DNA of 64,000 nucleotides from Geodermatophilus sabuli (GTDB lineage: Bacteria; Actinomycetota; Actinomycetes; Mycobacteriales; Geodermatophilaceae): NCBI RefSeq assembly GCF_900215145.1, contig NZ_OBDO01000007.1, positions 124,001-188,000 of the forward strand. Reading direction: 5' to 3'. This document shows positions 9,094 to 17,832 of the stretch, in pieces (positions within the stretch are counted from its first letter, which is position 1; each line of letters begins with the position of its first letter). The position numbers were made by a program, and so were the translations under genes. The notes beneath the pieces were generated by a model, which saw nothing but the letters and a program-made list of their open reading frames with translations, was not told the origin of the DNA and ran no database searches.

Positions 9094-9573
9094 ATGGCCT
9101 CGTTCGCCGACCTGGAAACCGCCGAACCGGAGTTCGCCGCCCAGGTGCGCGCGGCCTTCGACGCCCACCGGCACAAGGTCCTGGCCACACTGCGGGCCGA
9201 CGGCTCGCCGCGGGTCAGCGGCATCGAGATGCAGTTCGTGCGGGGCGAGCCGTGGCTGGCGGGGATGCCGGGGTCGGTGAAGTTCGCCGATCTACGCCGC
9301 GACCCCCGCTTCGCCCTGCACGGCGGCAGCGCCGACCCGGACGACTTCACCGCCGACGCGAAGCTCTCCGGCCGGGCCACCGAGGTGACCGACGCGGGCG
9401 AACGGCGCCGGTTCTCCGAGGCGGCCGAGGTGCCCGACGACCCCGCGGCGTTCGACCTGTTCCGCGTGGAGATCGACCAGGTGGTGCTCACCGCGCTGAA
9501 CGACGACAAGACGGCGCTGGTCATCTCCTCGTGGCACCCGGGCCAGGGGCTCACCCACACCCAGCGGACCTGA
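9094..9573 (+). CDS. pyridoxamine 5'-phosphate oxidase family protein
   Basis: The 159-residue split-barrel protein contains HKVLATLRADGSPRVSGIEM and SVKFADLRRDPRFALH, typical of F420- or FMN-binding PNPOx-like proteins in Actinobacteria. The C-terminus (VEIDQVVLTALNDDKTALVI) completes the barrel. Cofactor cannot be decided from sequence by eye; F420-dependent reductase or heme-utilisation-type relatives are alternatives. The gene ends in a parS-type palindrome whose first bases overlap the stop codon. Confidence 0.8.
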   Translation: MASFADLETAEPEFAAQVRAAFDAHRHKVLATLRADGSPRVSGIEMQFVRGEPWLAGMPGSVKFADLRRDPRFALHGGSADPDDFTADAKLSGRATEVTDAGERRRFSEAAEVPDDPAAFDLFRVEIDQVVLTALNDDKTALVISSWHPGQGLTHTQRT

Positions 9574-9576
9574 CGG

Positions 9577-9590
9577 GTTCCACGTGGAAC
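9577..9590. promoter_or_regulatory. parS-type centromere site
   Basis: GTTCCACGTGGAAC again, here embedded in a longer perfect 22-bp palindrome from 9573 to 9594. It sits between the PNPOx-like gene and the DUF1707 gene. Confidence 0.75.
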
Positions 9591-9663
9591 CCGTGACGGA
9601 CGTCAGTGGACCCCGCGGGTGATCACGGACGAGACTGGAGCCCCCGGAACAGGAAGGTCCCCG

Positions 9664-10140
9664 ATGCCCGACCCGCACCTGCGTGCCGCCGACGCCGACC
9701 GCGCGGCTGTCGCCGCCCAACTGGGCGAGCACATGGCCGCCGGGCGGCTGCGCGTGGACGAGTACGACGACCGGCTGGCCCGCGCCTACGCCGCCCGCAC
9801 CTACGGCGAGCTGGCCGAGCTCACCGCCGACCTGCCGAGGCCGGTCGCCCGCCAGACGGGACCGGCCGCCAGCACGCCCGCCCCGTGGGCGCACCACGGG
9901 ATCGCCCACGCCGGGTCCTGGGGCGGCTGGTCCGGCGGGCCCTCGCGGTACGCGGCCTGGCGCAACTGGCTGGCCACCGCCGTCATCGTGCTGACCGTGT
10001 GGATCGCCACCTCGATCGGCTCCGGGGAGCTGCTCTACCCCTGGCCGATCTGGGTCATCGGCCCCTGGGGCGCGGTCCTGCTGGCCCAGACGATCGCCAG
10101 CAACCGCCGGGACGACGACGAGCACCGCCGGCTGACCTGA
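9664..10140 (+). CDS. DUF1707 (SHOCT-like) membrane protein
   Basis: Residues 5-55 form a DUF1707 domain (LRAADADRAAVAAQLGEHMA, then GRLRVDEYDDRLARAY and AELTADLP), a short helical domain common at the N-terminus of actinobacterial membrane proteins. Two hydrophobic segments follow, LATAVIVLTVWIATSI and WPIWVIGPWGAVLLAQTI, giving a hairpin with the tail in the cytoplasm. Length 158 is normal. ATG 9664 follows AGGAAGG. Function unknown. The adjacent convergent gene also ends in a SHOCT domain, so the pair may be related. Confidence 0.8.
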   Translation: MPDPHLRAADADRAAVAAQLGEHMAAGRLRVDEYDDRLARAYAARTYGELAELTADLPRPVARQTGPAASTPAPWAHHGIAHAGSWGGWSGGPSRYAAWRNWLATAVIVLTVWIATSIGSGELLYPWPIWVIGPWGAVLLAQTIASNRRDDDEHRRLT

Positions 10141-10145
10141 CCGGG

Positions 10146-10412
10146 TCAGGGGGCGGTCGTCGGGTGCTCGGTGGAGCTCAGGGCCGCCAGCCGCCGCCGG
10201 TACTCCTCCTCGTCGATGTCCCCGCGGGCGAGCCGCTCGGCCAGGATCTGCTGCGGGGTGGGCCGGTCGGGTGACGCGACCGGGCCCACCGTCCGGCGGT
10301 TGAGCGCACGCACGAGCAGGACACCCCCGGCGACGATCAGGCCCCAGAACAGGACCATGGCGACGGTCGTCGCCATCCAGCCCCAGCCGTTCATGTGGTC
10401 GGGCCAGTACAT
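10146..10412 (-). CDS. small SHOCT domain membrane protein
   Basis: The 88-residue product has one transmembrane helix (TTVAMVLFWGLIVAGGVLLV) and a C-terminal SHOCT motif (QQILAERLARGDIDEEEYRR). SHOCT modules are short oligomerisation or binding helices on many bacterial membrane proteins. ATG 10412 is chosen over the in-frame GTG nine bases upstream because GGAGG lies about ten bases before the ATG. It converges on the DUF1707 gene. Confidence 0.8.
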   Translation of the reverse strand: MYWPDHMNGWGWMATTVAMVLFWGLIVAGGVLLVRALNRRTVGPVASPDRPTPQQILAERLARGDIDEEEYRRRLAALSSTEHPTTAP

Positions 10413-10798
10413 GGCGCTCACACCCTCCGGTCGGGCACGGGACGAGGCACCACGGGCCGCGTCCGAGTACCCGACCGTCGCCGAGCCGACGGGCCGGCGC
10501 ACCCTTCGAAGGTCCCGACCTGGGGAGACTTCGGGCCTCCGGCCGGGCCGACCCGCAGGCGCAGCGAGCCGCGGTGGCCGGCGGCATCGAGAGCTCACCC
10601 GCGCGGGATGACGTTCCGGGCGGCCAGGGCTGCTGGAGTCGGGCGGCGGCCAGCGACACGGACACCGTGCCGTCGCCGGCTTCTCCTGCACTGTCCACCC
10701 ACCCCATCGGCCGTGATGGGCGTCCCCTGACCGCCGGCTCCCGCGGCGCAACCGGGTCGGGGACGCACGCTGATCCGGCTTGACCCGAGGAGCACGCG
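10413..10798. other. gene-free spacer upstream of the alkylsulfatase
   Basis: This 386-bp spacer between divergent genes holds no ORF with recognisable features and no strong hairpin. It must carry the promoters for the SHOCT gene (leftward) and the alkylsulfatase (rightward), but I could not pick them out. Confidence 0.5.
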
Positions 10799-12706
10799 AT
10801 GACTTCCGCGCAGTTGACGGACACGGCCCAGAAGCCGGCGACCGGGCCGATCGTCGCGCAGCACGAGCAGGTGCTGGCCACGCTGCCGTTCGAGGATCGG
10901 CAGGACTTCGAGGACGCCCGCCGTGGCTTCGTCGCCGCCCTCGAGCCGGGCGTGGTGCGCTCGGACGGTCGCGTCGTGTGGGACAACGACTCCTACGGGT
11001 TCCTCACCGGCGAGGCCCCACCGACGGTCAATCCGAGCCTGTGGCGTCAGTCCGCCCTCAGCGCGGTCCAGGGCTTGTTCGAGGTGGTGCCCGGGATCTA
11101 CCAGGTCCGTGGGCTGGACCTGTCGAACATGACCATCGTGGAGGGCGAGCGCGGCGTCCTCGTCATCGACCCGCTGGTCTCGGCCGAGACCGCCGCGGCC
11201 GCACTCGGCCTCTACCGGCAGCACCGCGGGAACCGCCCGGTGTCCGGGCTGCTGTACACGCACAGCCACGTCGATCACTTCGGCGGCGTCCACGGGGTGC
11301 TCTCCGCCGAGGAGATCCAGGCCGGACTGGTGCCGATCCTCGCCCCGGAGGGATTCACCGAGCACGCGGTGAGCGAGAACGTCTACGCCGGAACGGCGAT
11401 GGCCCGCCGGGCCGGCTACATGTACGGCGCGGCGCTGGACCGCGGGCCGCGTGGACAGGTCGGTGCCGGCCTCGGGCAGACCGCGTCGACCGGCACGATC
11501 GGCCTCGTGCCGCCGACGGTGGCGATCACGACCACCGGCCAGCAGGAGACGATCGACGGCATCCGGATGGTCTTCCAGATGGCTCCGGGCGCCGAGGCGC
11601 CGGCGGAGCTGCACATCTACTTCCCGCAGCACCGGGCCTTCTGCGCCGCGGAGAACGCCACGCACAACCTGCACAACATCCTCACCCTGCGTGGCGCGGT
11701 GGTACGCGATCCGCACGCCTGGGCCGGCTACCTGACCGAGGCCATCGACCTGTTCGGCGCCGAGCTGGAGGTGGTCTTCGCCTCCCACCACTGGCCCACC
11801 TGGGGTTCCGAGCGCGCCGTGGAGTTCCTCGCCCTGCAGCGCGACCTGTACGCCTACCTGCACGACCAGACCCTGCGCATGCTCAACCAGGGGCTGACCG
11901 GGGCGGAGATCGCCGAGGCGATGGTGCTGCCGCCGGCGCTGGAGCGCGCCTGGTGCGCGCGCGGCTACTACGGCTCGGTGAGCCACAACGTCAAGGCGAT
12001 CTACCAGCGCTACATGGGCTGGTACGACGGCAACCCCGCGCACCTGTGGCCGCACCCCCCGGCCGAGGCCGGGCGCCGGTACGTCGAGCTCATGGGCGGC
12101 GCGGACACCGTGGTCGCCAAGGCCCGGGACTCCTTCGACGCCGGGGACTTCCGCTGGGCCGCCGAGGTCCTCAACCACGTGGTCTTCGCCGATCCGGACC
12201 ACCAGGCCGCCCGGGAGCTGCTGGCCGACACCTACGAGCAGCTCGGCTACGGCGCGGAGAACGGCACCTGGCGCTGCGTCTACCTCTCCGGTGCCCACGA
12301 GCTGCGGCACGGCAACTTCGGCACCCCCACCGTCGCGGCTTCCCCGGACGTGCTGGCCCAGCTCACGCCCGAGCAGCTCTTCGACGCCCTGGCCATCCGG
12401 ATCGACGGCCCGCGCTGCGGCGACGAGAAGGTGGCCATCGACGTCGACCTCAGCGACACCGGCACGCGCTACCGGCTGGCGCTGCGCAACGGCGCCCTGA
12501 CCTACACCGGTGCGCTGCAGACCGCCGCGGCGGACGCGGTCCTGCACCTGCCCTCCACGGCCCTCTCCGGCCTCCTCGCCCGCGGGGTGGGTCCCGAGCA
12601 GCTCGCTGCGGCCGGCGTGCAGGTCGACGGCGACGTGGCGGCCGTGAGTCGACTGCTCGCCGCCCTCGACGAACCCGACCCCGACTTCGCCATCGTCACC
12701 CCGTGA
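10799..12706 (+). CDS. alkyl/aryl sulfatase, SdsA/BDS1 family
   Basis: The 635-residue protein is a class III alkylsulfatase. A metallo-beta-lactamase fold carries the zinc motif THSHVDH (154-160), and AAENATHNLHNI and SHHWPTWG supply the remaining ligands. A dimerisation domain follows with LNHVVFADPDHQAARELLAD, and a C-terminal SCP2-like lipid-binding domain spans about residues 510-635 (RLALRNGALTYTG). It hydrolyses primary alkyl sulfates such as dodecyl sulfate. No signal peptide is visible, unlike periplasmic SdsA1, so a cytoplasmic role is inferred. ATG 10799 follows CGAGGAGCACG. It appears monocistronic. Confidence 0.9.
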   Translation: MTSAQLTDTAQKPATGPIVAQHEQVLATLPFEDRQDFEDARRGFVAALEPGVVRSDGRVVWDNDSYGFLTGEAPPTVNPSLWRQSALSAVQGLFEVVPGIYQVRGLDLSNMTIVEGERGVLVIDPLVSAETAAAALGLYRQHRGNRPVSGLLYTHSHVDHFGGVHGVLSAEEIQAGLVPILAPEGFTEHAVSENVYAGTAMARRAGYMYGAALDRGPRGQVGAGLGQTASTGTIGLVPPTVAITTTGQQETIDGIRMVFQMAPGAEAPAELHIYFPQHRAFCAAENATHNLHNILTLRGAVVRDPHAWAGYLTEAIDLFGAELEVVFASHHWPTWGSERAVEFLALQRDLYAYLHDQTLRMLNQGLTGAEIAEAMVLPPALERAWCARGYYGSVSHNVKAIYQRYMGWYDGNPAHLWPHPPAEAGRRYVELMGGADTVVAKARDSFDAGDFRWAAEVLNHVVFADPDHQAARELLADTYEQLGYGAENGTWRCVYLSGAHELRHGNFGTPTVAASPDVLAQLTPEQLFDALAIRIDGPRCGDEKVAIDVDLSDTGTRYRLALRNGALTYTGALQTAAADAVLHLPSTALSGLLARGVGPEQLAAAGVQVDGDVAAVSRLLAALDEPDPDFAIVTP

Positions 12707-12924
12707 GCACCTCGATCCTCGGCCGATCCCGGTTCGGCCGACGGAGCCTCCGCGGCGCGCTGCTCCGCCCACGACCTGGACAGCCACGACGGCGACGAGG
12801 GTCAGCGGCCGGACCGGGACTCCGGCAACCGCGAGGAACAGGGTGGTGCGCCGGCTCGTCCTCGCGGAGTGACGCCCCCCGGAGCCGGCGGCCCCACGGT
12901 CCGGCAACGGCGTAGGAGGCGGTC

Positions 12925-13218
12925 ATGGCCCAGCAGAGCCCCGGCCCGGGCACAACCACCGGGACAGGTCCCGCGTCCAGCGCCGCGCGTCTCAACGGTG
13001 GGGCCATCGCGACGCTCGCCGGCGGCGGTCTGCTGCTGGTGTTCATGCTGCAGAACACCCAGGACGTCACCCTGCAGTTCCTGGTCTGGAGCTCCGCCTG
13101 ACCACTGTGGTGGTTCGCCCTGGTGGACGCGACGCTGGGAGCGGTCGTGTGGATCGGTCGCGGTGTGCTGCGCCGGCATCGTCGTCGGGTGGCGCGGCGG
13201 GCCGCCCGATACGACTGA
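12925..13218 (+). pseudogene. LapA (DUF1049)-type membrane protein gene with in-frame TGA
   Basis: ATG 12925 (preceded by GGAGGCGG) opens a frame reading LNGGAIATLAGGGLLLVF, then MLQNTQDVTLQFLVWSSA, and hits TGA at 13099-13101. Without any frameshift the next codons read PLWWFALVDATLGAVVWIGR, followed by a basic tail GVLRRHRRRVARRAARYD and TGA at 13216. The two helices and the basic tail together give the normal LapA-domain layout of about 97 residues. One stop therefore splits an otherwise intact two-helix protein. A truncated 58-residue product, readthrough (TGA followed by C), or a pseudogene are possible. Pseudogene is simplest. Confidence 0.7.
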
Positions 13219-13323
13219 CCCAGGCCGCGGACGGCCGTCACCGCGGGTGGGTGCGTCACCTCAGGTGACTACGGGGCCGGTGACCACCGGCCTGCGAGCA
13301 CTGGGGGATCCCCCAGTGCGGAG

Positions 13324-13406
13324 TGGGCAAGGGGGGAGTTGAACCCCCACGTCCTCTCGGACACACGGACCTGAACCGTGCGCGTCTGCCATTCCGCCAC
13401 TTGCCC
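13324..13406 (-). tRNA. tRNA-Leu (anticodon CAG)
   Basis: An 83-nt cloverleaf with acceptor arms GGGCAAG/CTTGCCC, discriminator A, anticodon stem CACGG/CCGTG and loop TTCAGGT (anticodon CAG, reads CUG). A long variable arm typical of class II tRNAs and the T-arm GGGGGTTCAACTCCCCC are present. CCA is not encoded. Confidence 0.95.
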
Positions 13407-13583
13407 TGGCGAGGAAGAACCCTAGCAGCCGCCTCGCGGAGCCCGGCACGGGGGGCGCCGGCGCGGGCGGCAGAGTCGGCGCGCCCGGGGCGTCGGGTGG
13501 TCACCGGCCGGGCACGCGGGCCACACCCGGCTACGATCAACGGTGGCAGATCGGGACGTCCGGACGAGCGCAGAGGAGCGACT

Positions 13584-14390
13584 GTGGGTGTGCTGCAGCG
13601 CTTCGAGCGGCGGCTGGAGGGCATGGTCGGACTGGCCTTCGCCCGCCTCTTCAAGGGCAAGGTGCACCCCGCCGAGATCGCCAAGGCACTGACCCGCGAG
13701 GCCGACGAGCAGCGCTCGGTGATGGGTGAGGGGCGGGTCCTGGCGCCCAACGTCTACGACGTCCGCCTCGGCCCCACCGACTACGACCACCTCGCCGAGT
13801 GGTCCGAGCAGCTCGCCGCGCAGCTCGCCGACATGGTGTCCGAGCACATCGAGGGCGAGGGCTACCAGGTCTTCGACGCCGTCCAGGTGCGCCTCGAGCG
13901 CGACGACGCCCTGCCCACCGGTGTCTTCGAGGTGAGCTCGCACGTCGCCGACCCGGCACGCCCGGGCAGCCGCGCCGACGATGCCCCGGCCCCGCTGGCC
14001 ACCGGTGGCGTGCCGCCGCTGCCCCCGTTGCAGGGCCGCATGGCCACCGACACCGGCCGGCAGCAGCCGTCGGTCGTCGGACGGGCGGGCACCAAGCCCG
14101 GCGTCACCCACGTCCTGCTGGTCGACGGCCCGGGCACCCGCCACGAGCTGACCACCGGCCGCAACGTCATCGGCCGCGGCACCGACGCCGACATCCGGCT
14201 GCCGGACACCGGGGTGAGCCGCAAGCACGTCGACGTCGTCCTCGACGGGGGCACCGCGATCGCCGAGGACCTCGGCTCGACCAACGGCACCCTCGTCAAC
14301 GGCCGCCGGATCACCCGGCAGCCGCTGTCGGACGGCGACGTCATCCGCATCGGCCACTCGGTGCTGGTCTACCGACAGGACGGCGCGTGA
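13584..14390 (+). CDS. fhaA: FHA domain protein FhaA with DUF3662
   Basis: The 268-residue product starts at GTG 13584 behind GAGGAGCG. Residues 1-115 are the FhaA N-terminal DUF3662 domain (GVLQRFERRLEGMVGLAFAR). A Pro/Ala linker follows, and residues 170-268 are a forkhead-associated domain with VIGRGTDADIRL, SRKHVDVVL and DLGSTNGTLVNG. In mycobacteria FhaA binds phosphothreonine on the pseudokinase MviN and modulates peptidoglycan synthesis. The gene heads the fhaA-fhaB-pstP-rodA-pbpA-pknA-pknB cluster, so it is expected to read PknA/PknB phosphorylation. Confidence 0.95.
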   Translation: MGVLQRFERRLEGMVGLAFARLFKGKVHPAEIAKALTREADEQRSVMGEGRVLAPNVYDVRLGPTDYDHLAEWSEQLAAQLADMVSEHIEGEGYQVFDAVQVRLERDDALPTGVFEVSSHVADPARPGSRADDAPAPLATGGVPPLPPLQGRMATDTGRQQPSVVGRAGTKPGVTHVLLVDGPGTRHELTTGRNVIGRGTDADIRLPDTGVSRKHVDVVLDGGTAIAEDLGSTNGTLVNGRRITRQPLSDGDVIRIGHSVLVYRQDGA

Positions 14391-14481
14391 GGCGGGTCGC
14401 GTCAGTGACCGGGCTCGCGGGGCCGTGCGGGAGCACAGGACGGCCCGGCACCGCGGCGACGAGCGCCGGTGAGGCGGCGTC

Positions 14482-14946
14482 GTGACCGCCGAGATCGTGC
14501 TGCAGGTCTTCCGCTTCGGCTTCCTCCTGCTGTTGTGGCTGTTCATCTTCGCCGCGTTCCGCGTGGTGCGCGCCGACCTGTTCGGCGGCCGGGCCGGGCG
14601 CGTGTCGTCCGTGCCCCCGCGGGCGGCGGCCGCCGGCAAGCAGAAGAAGAACCGCGGCCTGAAGACGCTCGTCGTCACCGCCGGGCCGCTCACCGGCACC
14701 AAGATCACGCTCGGCGACCAGCCGATCCTCATCGGCCGGGCCGACGACTCCACCCTCGTGCTCACCGACGACTTCGCCAGCTCCCGCCACGCCCGGCTGA
14801 CCAACCGCGGCGGTCAGTGGTACGTCGAGGACCTCGGCTCGACCAACGGCACCTACCTCGACCAGCAGCGCGTGCAGGGCCCGCTGCTGGTGTCCCCGGG
14901 CCAGCCGATCCGCATCGGGCAGACGGCCCTGGAGCTGCGTTCATGA
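14482..14946 (+). CDS. fhaB: FHA domain protein FhaB (FipA-like)
   Basis: The 154-residue protein has an N-terminal membrane helix (VFRFGFLLLLWLFIFAAF) and a C-terminal FHA domain with ILIGRADDSTLVL, SSRHARL and DLGSTNGTYLD. In mycobacteria FhaB/FipA is phosphorylated by PknA and links FtsZ, FtsQ and cell division. GTG 14482 is the start. It follows fhaA after 91 bp and precedes pstP by 55 bp in the same direction. Confidence 0.93.
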   Translation: MTAEIVLQVFRFGFLLLLWLFIFAAFRVVRADLFGGRAGRVSSVPPRAAAAGKQKKNRGLKTLVVTAGPLTGTKITLGDQPILIGRADDSTLVLTDDFASSRHARLTNRGGQWYVEDLGSTNGTYLDQQRVQGPLLVSPGQPIRIGQTALELRS

Positions 14947-15001
14947 CCATCGCGCCCACCATCGTCGCGGGGAGCGGCCGCACTCCCGGAAGCCGGATCC
15001 G

Positions 15002-16417
15002 ATGACCCTCGTGCTGCGCTACGCGGCCCGGTCCGACCGCGGCCTGGTCCGCGGCAACAACCAGGACTCGGTGTACGCCGGGCCGCGGCTGCTCGCTGTC
15101 GCCGACGGCATGGGAGGCCACGCTGCTGGTGACGTCGCCAGCAAGGTGGTCATCGCCGCGCTCGAGCACCTGGACGACGACGCGCCGTCCGGCGACATGC
15201 TGCAGGCCCTGCGCGAGGCGGTCTTCGACGGCAGCGAGCACCTGCGCGAGGTGATCCGCGAGTCGCCGCAACTGGAGGGCATGGGGACGACGCTGACCGC
15301 CGTCCTGTTCGCCGGGGGTCGCCTGGCCCTGTGCCACATCGGGGACTCCCGCGCCTACCTGCTGCGCGACGGCGTGCTCACCCAGATCACCCACGACGAC
15401 ACGTTCGTGCAGACGCTGATCGACGACGGGCGGATCACCCCGGAGGAGGCCAACCACCACCCCCAGCGCTCGCTGCTGCTGCGCGCGCTGAACGGGCAGG
15501 AGGTCGACCCCTACCTGTCGATGCGGGAGGCGCGCGCCGGCGACCGCTACCTGCTGTGCTCCGACGGCCTGTCCGGCGTGGTCAGCGAGGAGACCCTCGC
15601 CTCGGCGCTGGAGGACCCGGACCCGCAGGCGACCGCCGACCGGCTCATCGAGCTGGCGCTGCGCAGCGGCGGCCCGGACAACATCACCGTCATCGTGGCC
15701 GACGTCGTCGAGGACGGCGGGCACGGCACCGCGCCGCTGGACCCCGTCGTCGACGGCGCGGCCGGTGACAACGTCGGCCAGCGCGCGGTGGACCCCCGGT
15801 CGGCGGCCGGCCGCGCCGCCCTCGCCGACCCGCCGCCGACCCCACCGGCAGCTCCGGGGGCCGGGATGGCCTCCGCCCCGCCGCCGGGACGCCGCCGGCG
15901 CCGCCTGCTGTGGGGCCTCGGTGCGCTGCTGCTGGTCCTGGCGGTCGTCGCCGGCGCCTACGTGTGGGTGCTGTCCAACTGGTTCGTCGGCGTCCAGGAC
16001 ACCGCCAGCGGCGAGCGGGTGACCGTCTTCCGCGGCATCGACACCGCACTGCTGGGCGTCGACCTCAACCGGGTGGCCGACGTGACCGACCTCGGCGTCG
16101 ACGACCTCACCCAGGCCGACGCGAGCAAGGTGCGCCGGGGCATCGAGGCCAACGACGGCGACCACGCCGACCGGATCGTCGCGATGCTGCGCGACCAGCG
16201 CCTGCCCACCTGCCCCGCCGAGCAGGCCGACGGCGGGCAGACGCTGTCGTCGTCCCCCACGCCCGCCCCGGCGCCGGCGCCGGACGGCGGCGCCCTCCCG
16301 GCGCCCGGCGAGCCCACCCCGCCGGTCGTGCCGGCGGAACCCACCTCCGAGGCCACCGCGGCCGAGCGGTCGACGCCGGCGCCCGAGCCCGGAGTGGACT
16401 GCCGGGAGGCGAAGTGA
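15002..16417 (+). CDS. pstP: PP2C-type serine/threonine phosphatase PstP
   Basis: The 471-residue protein has a PPM catalytic domain at 1-240 with metal-binding motifs VADGMGGHAAG, GDSRAYLLRDG, SDGLSG and GGPDNITVIVADV. One membrane helix spans about 300-322 (LLWGLGALLLVLAVVAGAYV), followed by an outer domain with a Pro-rich tail. PstP reverses phosphorylation by PknA and PknB. Its stop overlaps the rodA GTG by 4 bp, so translation is probably coupled. Confidence 0.95.
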   Translation: MTLVLRYAARSDRGLVRGNNQDSVYAGPRLLAVADGMGGHAAGDVASKVVIAALEHLDDDAPSGDMLQALREAVFDGSEHLREVIRESPQLEGMGTTLTAVLFAGGRLALCHIGDSRAYLLRDGVLTQITHDDTFVQTLIDDGRITPEEANHHPQRSLLLRALNGQEVDPYLSMREARAGDRYLLCSDGLSGVVSEETLASALEDPDPQATADRLIELALRSGGPDNITVIVADVVEDGGHGTAPLDPVVDGAAGDNVGQRAVDPRSAAGRAALADPPPTPPAAPGAGMASAPPPGRRRRRLLWGLGALLLVLAVVAGAYVWVLSNWFVGVQDTASGERVTVFRGIDTALLGVDLNRVADVTDLGVDDLTQADASKVRRGIEANDGDHADRIVAMLRDQRLPTCPAEQADGGQTLSSSPTPAPAPAPDGGALPAPGEPTPPVVPAEPTSEATAAERSTPAPEPGVDCREAK

Positions 16418-17832
16418 CCGCCGGCCCGTCCACGGATCCGCGTGCGAACGCGGCAGGTGCCGCCCCGCCGAAGCGGCGGAACACCGAGCTTGCGCTGCTG
16501 GTCTTCGCCGTCCTCATCACGCTCGTCGCGCAGAGCATCGTCGACCTGACCATGACCGGGTCCCTGCGCCCGGAATTGGTCACGTTCGGCGGCTGGTTCG
16601 CGGGCCTGTGGGCCGTCGTGCACCTCGTCGTCCGCAAGCTGGCGCCCTACGCCGACCCGCTCCTGCTGCCGGCGGTGGCGCTGCTGACCGGGCTGGGGCT
16701 GTCGGTGATCCACCGGCTCGACCTCGCCGCCGAACAGGTCGACAGCACCGTCTCCCGCGAGGACGCCCCGGTCCAGTTGGTGTGGGCGACGCTCGGGGTC
16801 GTCCTGTTCGTCGCCGTCCTCGTGGTGCTGCGCGACCACCGGGTGCTCGCCCGATTCGCCTACACGCTCGCCCTGGTCGGCCTGGTGCTCCTGGCGATCC
16901 CCGCGGTGCTGCCGTCGTCGCTGTCGGAGGTCAACGGCGCGAAGATCTGGATCCGGCTGGCGGGCTTCAGCATCCAGCCCGGTGAGTTCGCCAAGATCTG
17001 CCTGATCGTCTTCTTCGCCGCCTACCTGGTGGACAAGCGCGACGTGCTCGCGCTGGCCAGCCGCCGCGTCGCCGGCCTGGAGCTGCCGCGCGCCCGTGAC
17101 CTCGGCCCGGTGCTGGTCGCCTGGGCGATGTCGATCCTCGTGCTGGTCTTCGAGCGGGACCTCGGCAGCTCCCTGCTGCTGTTCGGCATCTTCGTGGTGA
17201 TGCTCTACGTCGCCACGGAACGGGCGAGCTGGCTGCTCATCGGCCTCGGTCTGTTCGCCGGCGCCGCGTTCATCGCCTACCAGGTGTTCGGCCACGTGCG
17301 GGACCGCGTCGACGTCTGGCTGAGCCCCTTCGACTACCGGGACGGCGCGGGGTACCAACTGGTGCAGTCGCTGTTCGGGCTCGGCACCGGCGGCCTGTTC
17401 GGCGCCGGCCTCGGCGGTGGCCGCCCGGATCAGGTGCCGGTCGCCAAGAGCGACTTCATCGCCGCGGCCATCGGCGAGGAGCTCGGGCTGTTCGGCCTCG
17501 TCGCGGTGATCATCGTGTACCTGGTCCTCGTCGAGCGCGGTCTGCGGACGTCGCTGATCGTCCGCGACGCCTTCGGCAAGCTGCTCGCCGCCGGCCTGTC
17601 CTTCGCCATCGCCTGGCAGGTGTTCGTCGTCCTCGGCGGGGTCACCGGCCTGCTGCCGCTGACCGGCCTCACCACACCGTTCCTCGCCTACGGCGGGTCC
17701 TCCCTGGTGGCCAACTTCGTGCTGGTCGCCGTCCTGGTGCGGATCAGTGACGCCGCCCGCCGCCCGGCCGCCCCGGTCGGACCACCGAAGCCGGCGCTGG
17801 GTGACGCGCCCACCGAGGTGGTGACGCCGTGA
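16414..17832 (+). CDS. rodA: RodA/FtsW/SpoVE family peptidoglycan glycosyltransferase
   Basis: The 472-residue SEDS protein has about ten to twelve membrane helices. SEDS landmarks include GAKIWIRLAGFSIQPGEFAK, the extended RVDVWLSPFDYRDGAGYQL loop, KSDFIAAAIGEELG (conserved Glu-Glu) and PFLAYGGSSL. It polymerises lipid II glycan strands, with the next gene pbpA as its cognate transpeptidase. The start is GTG 16414 inside the pstP stop region. A longer upstream open frame overlaps pstP and is not family-like. Confidence 0.95.
   Translation: MTAGPSTDPRANAAGAAPPKRRNTELALLVFAVLITLVAQSIVDLTMTGSLRPELVTFGGWFAGLWAVVHLVVRKLAPYADPLLLPAVALLTGLGLSVIHRLDLAAEQVDSTVSREDAPVQLVWATLGVVLFVAVLVVLRDHRVLARFAYTLALVGLVLLAIPAVLPSSLSEVNGAKIWIRLAGFSIQPGEFAKICLIVFFAAYLVDKRDVLALASRRVAGLELPRARDLGPVLVAWAMSILVLVFERDLGSSLLLFGIFVVMLYVATERASWLLIGLGLFAGAAFIAYQVFGHVRDRVDVWLSPFDYRDGAGYQLVQSLFGLGTGGLFGAGLGGGRPDQVPVAKSDFIAAAIGEELGLFGLVAVIIVYLVLVERGLRTSLIVRDAFGKLLAAGLSFAIAWQVFVVLGGVTGLLPLTGLTTPFLAYGGSSLVANFVLVAVLVRISDAARRPAAPVGPPKPALGDAPTEVVTP

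Noticed and set aside
10595..12907. 770-codon antisense ORF over the alkylsulfatase
   Set aside because: A GC-rich shadow; the opposite strand holds the zinc motif THSHVDH and family-length protein.
12697..12907. Possible 70-residue minus-strand protein with a hydrophobic stretch
   Set aside because: No ribosome binding site, no family likeness, and it overlaps the alkylsulfatase 3' end.
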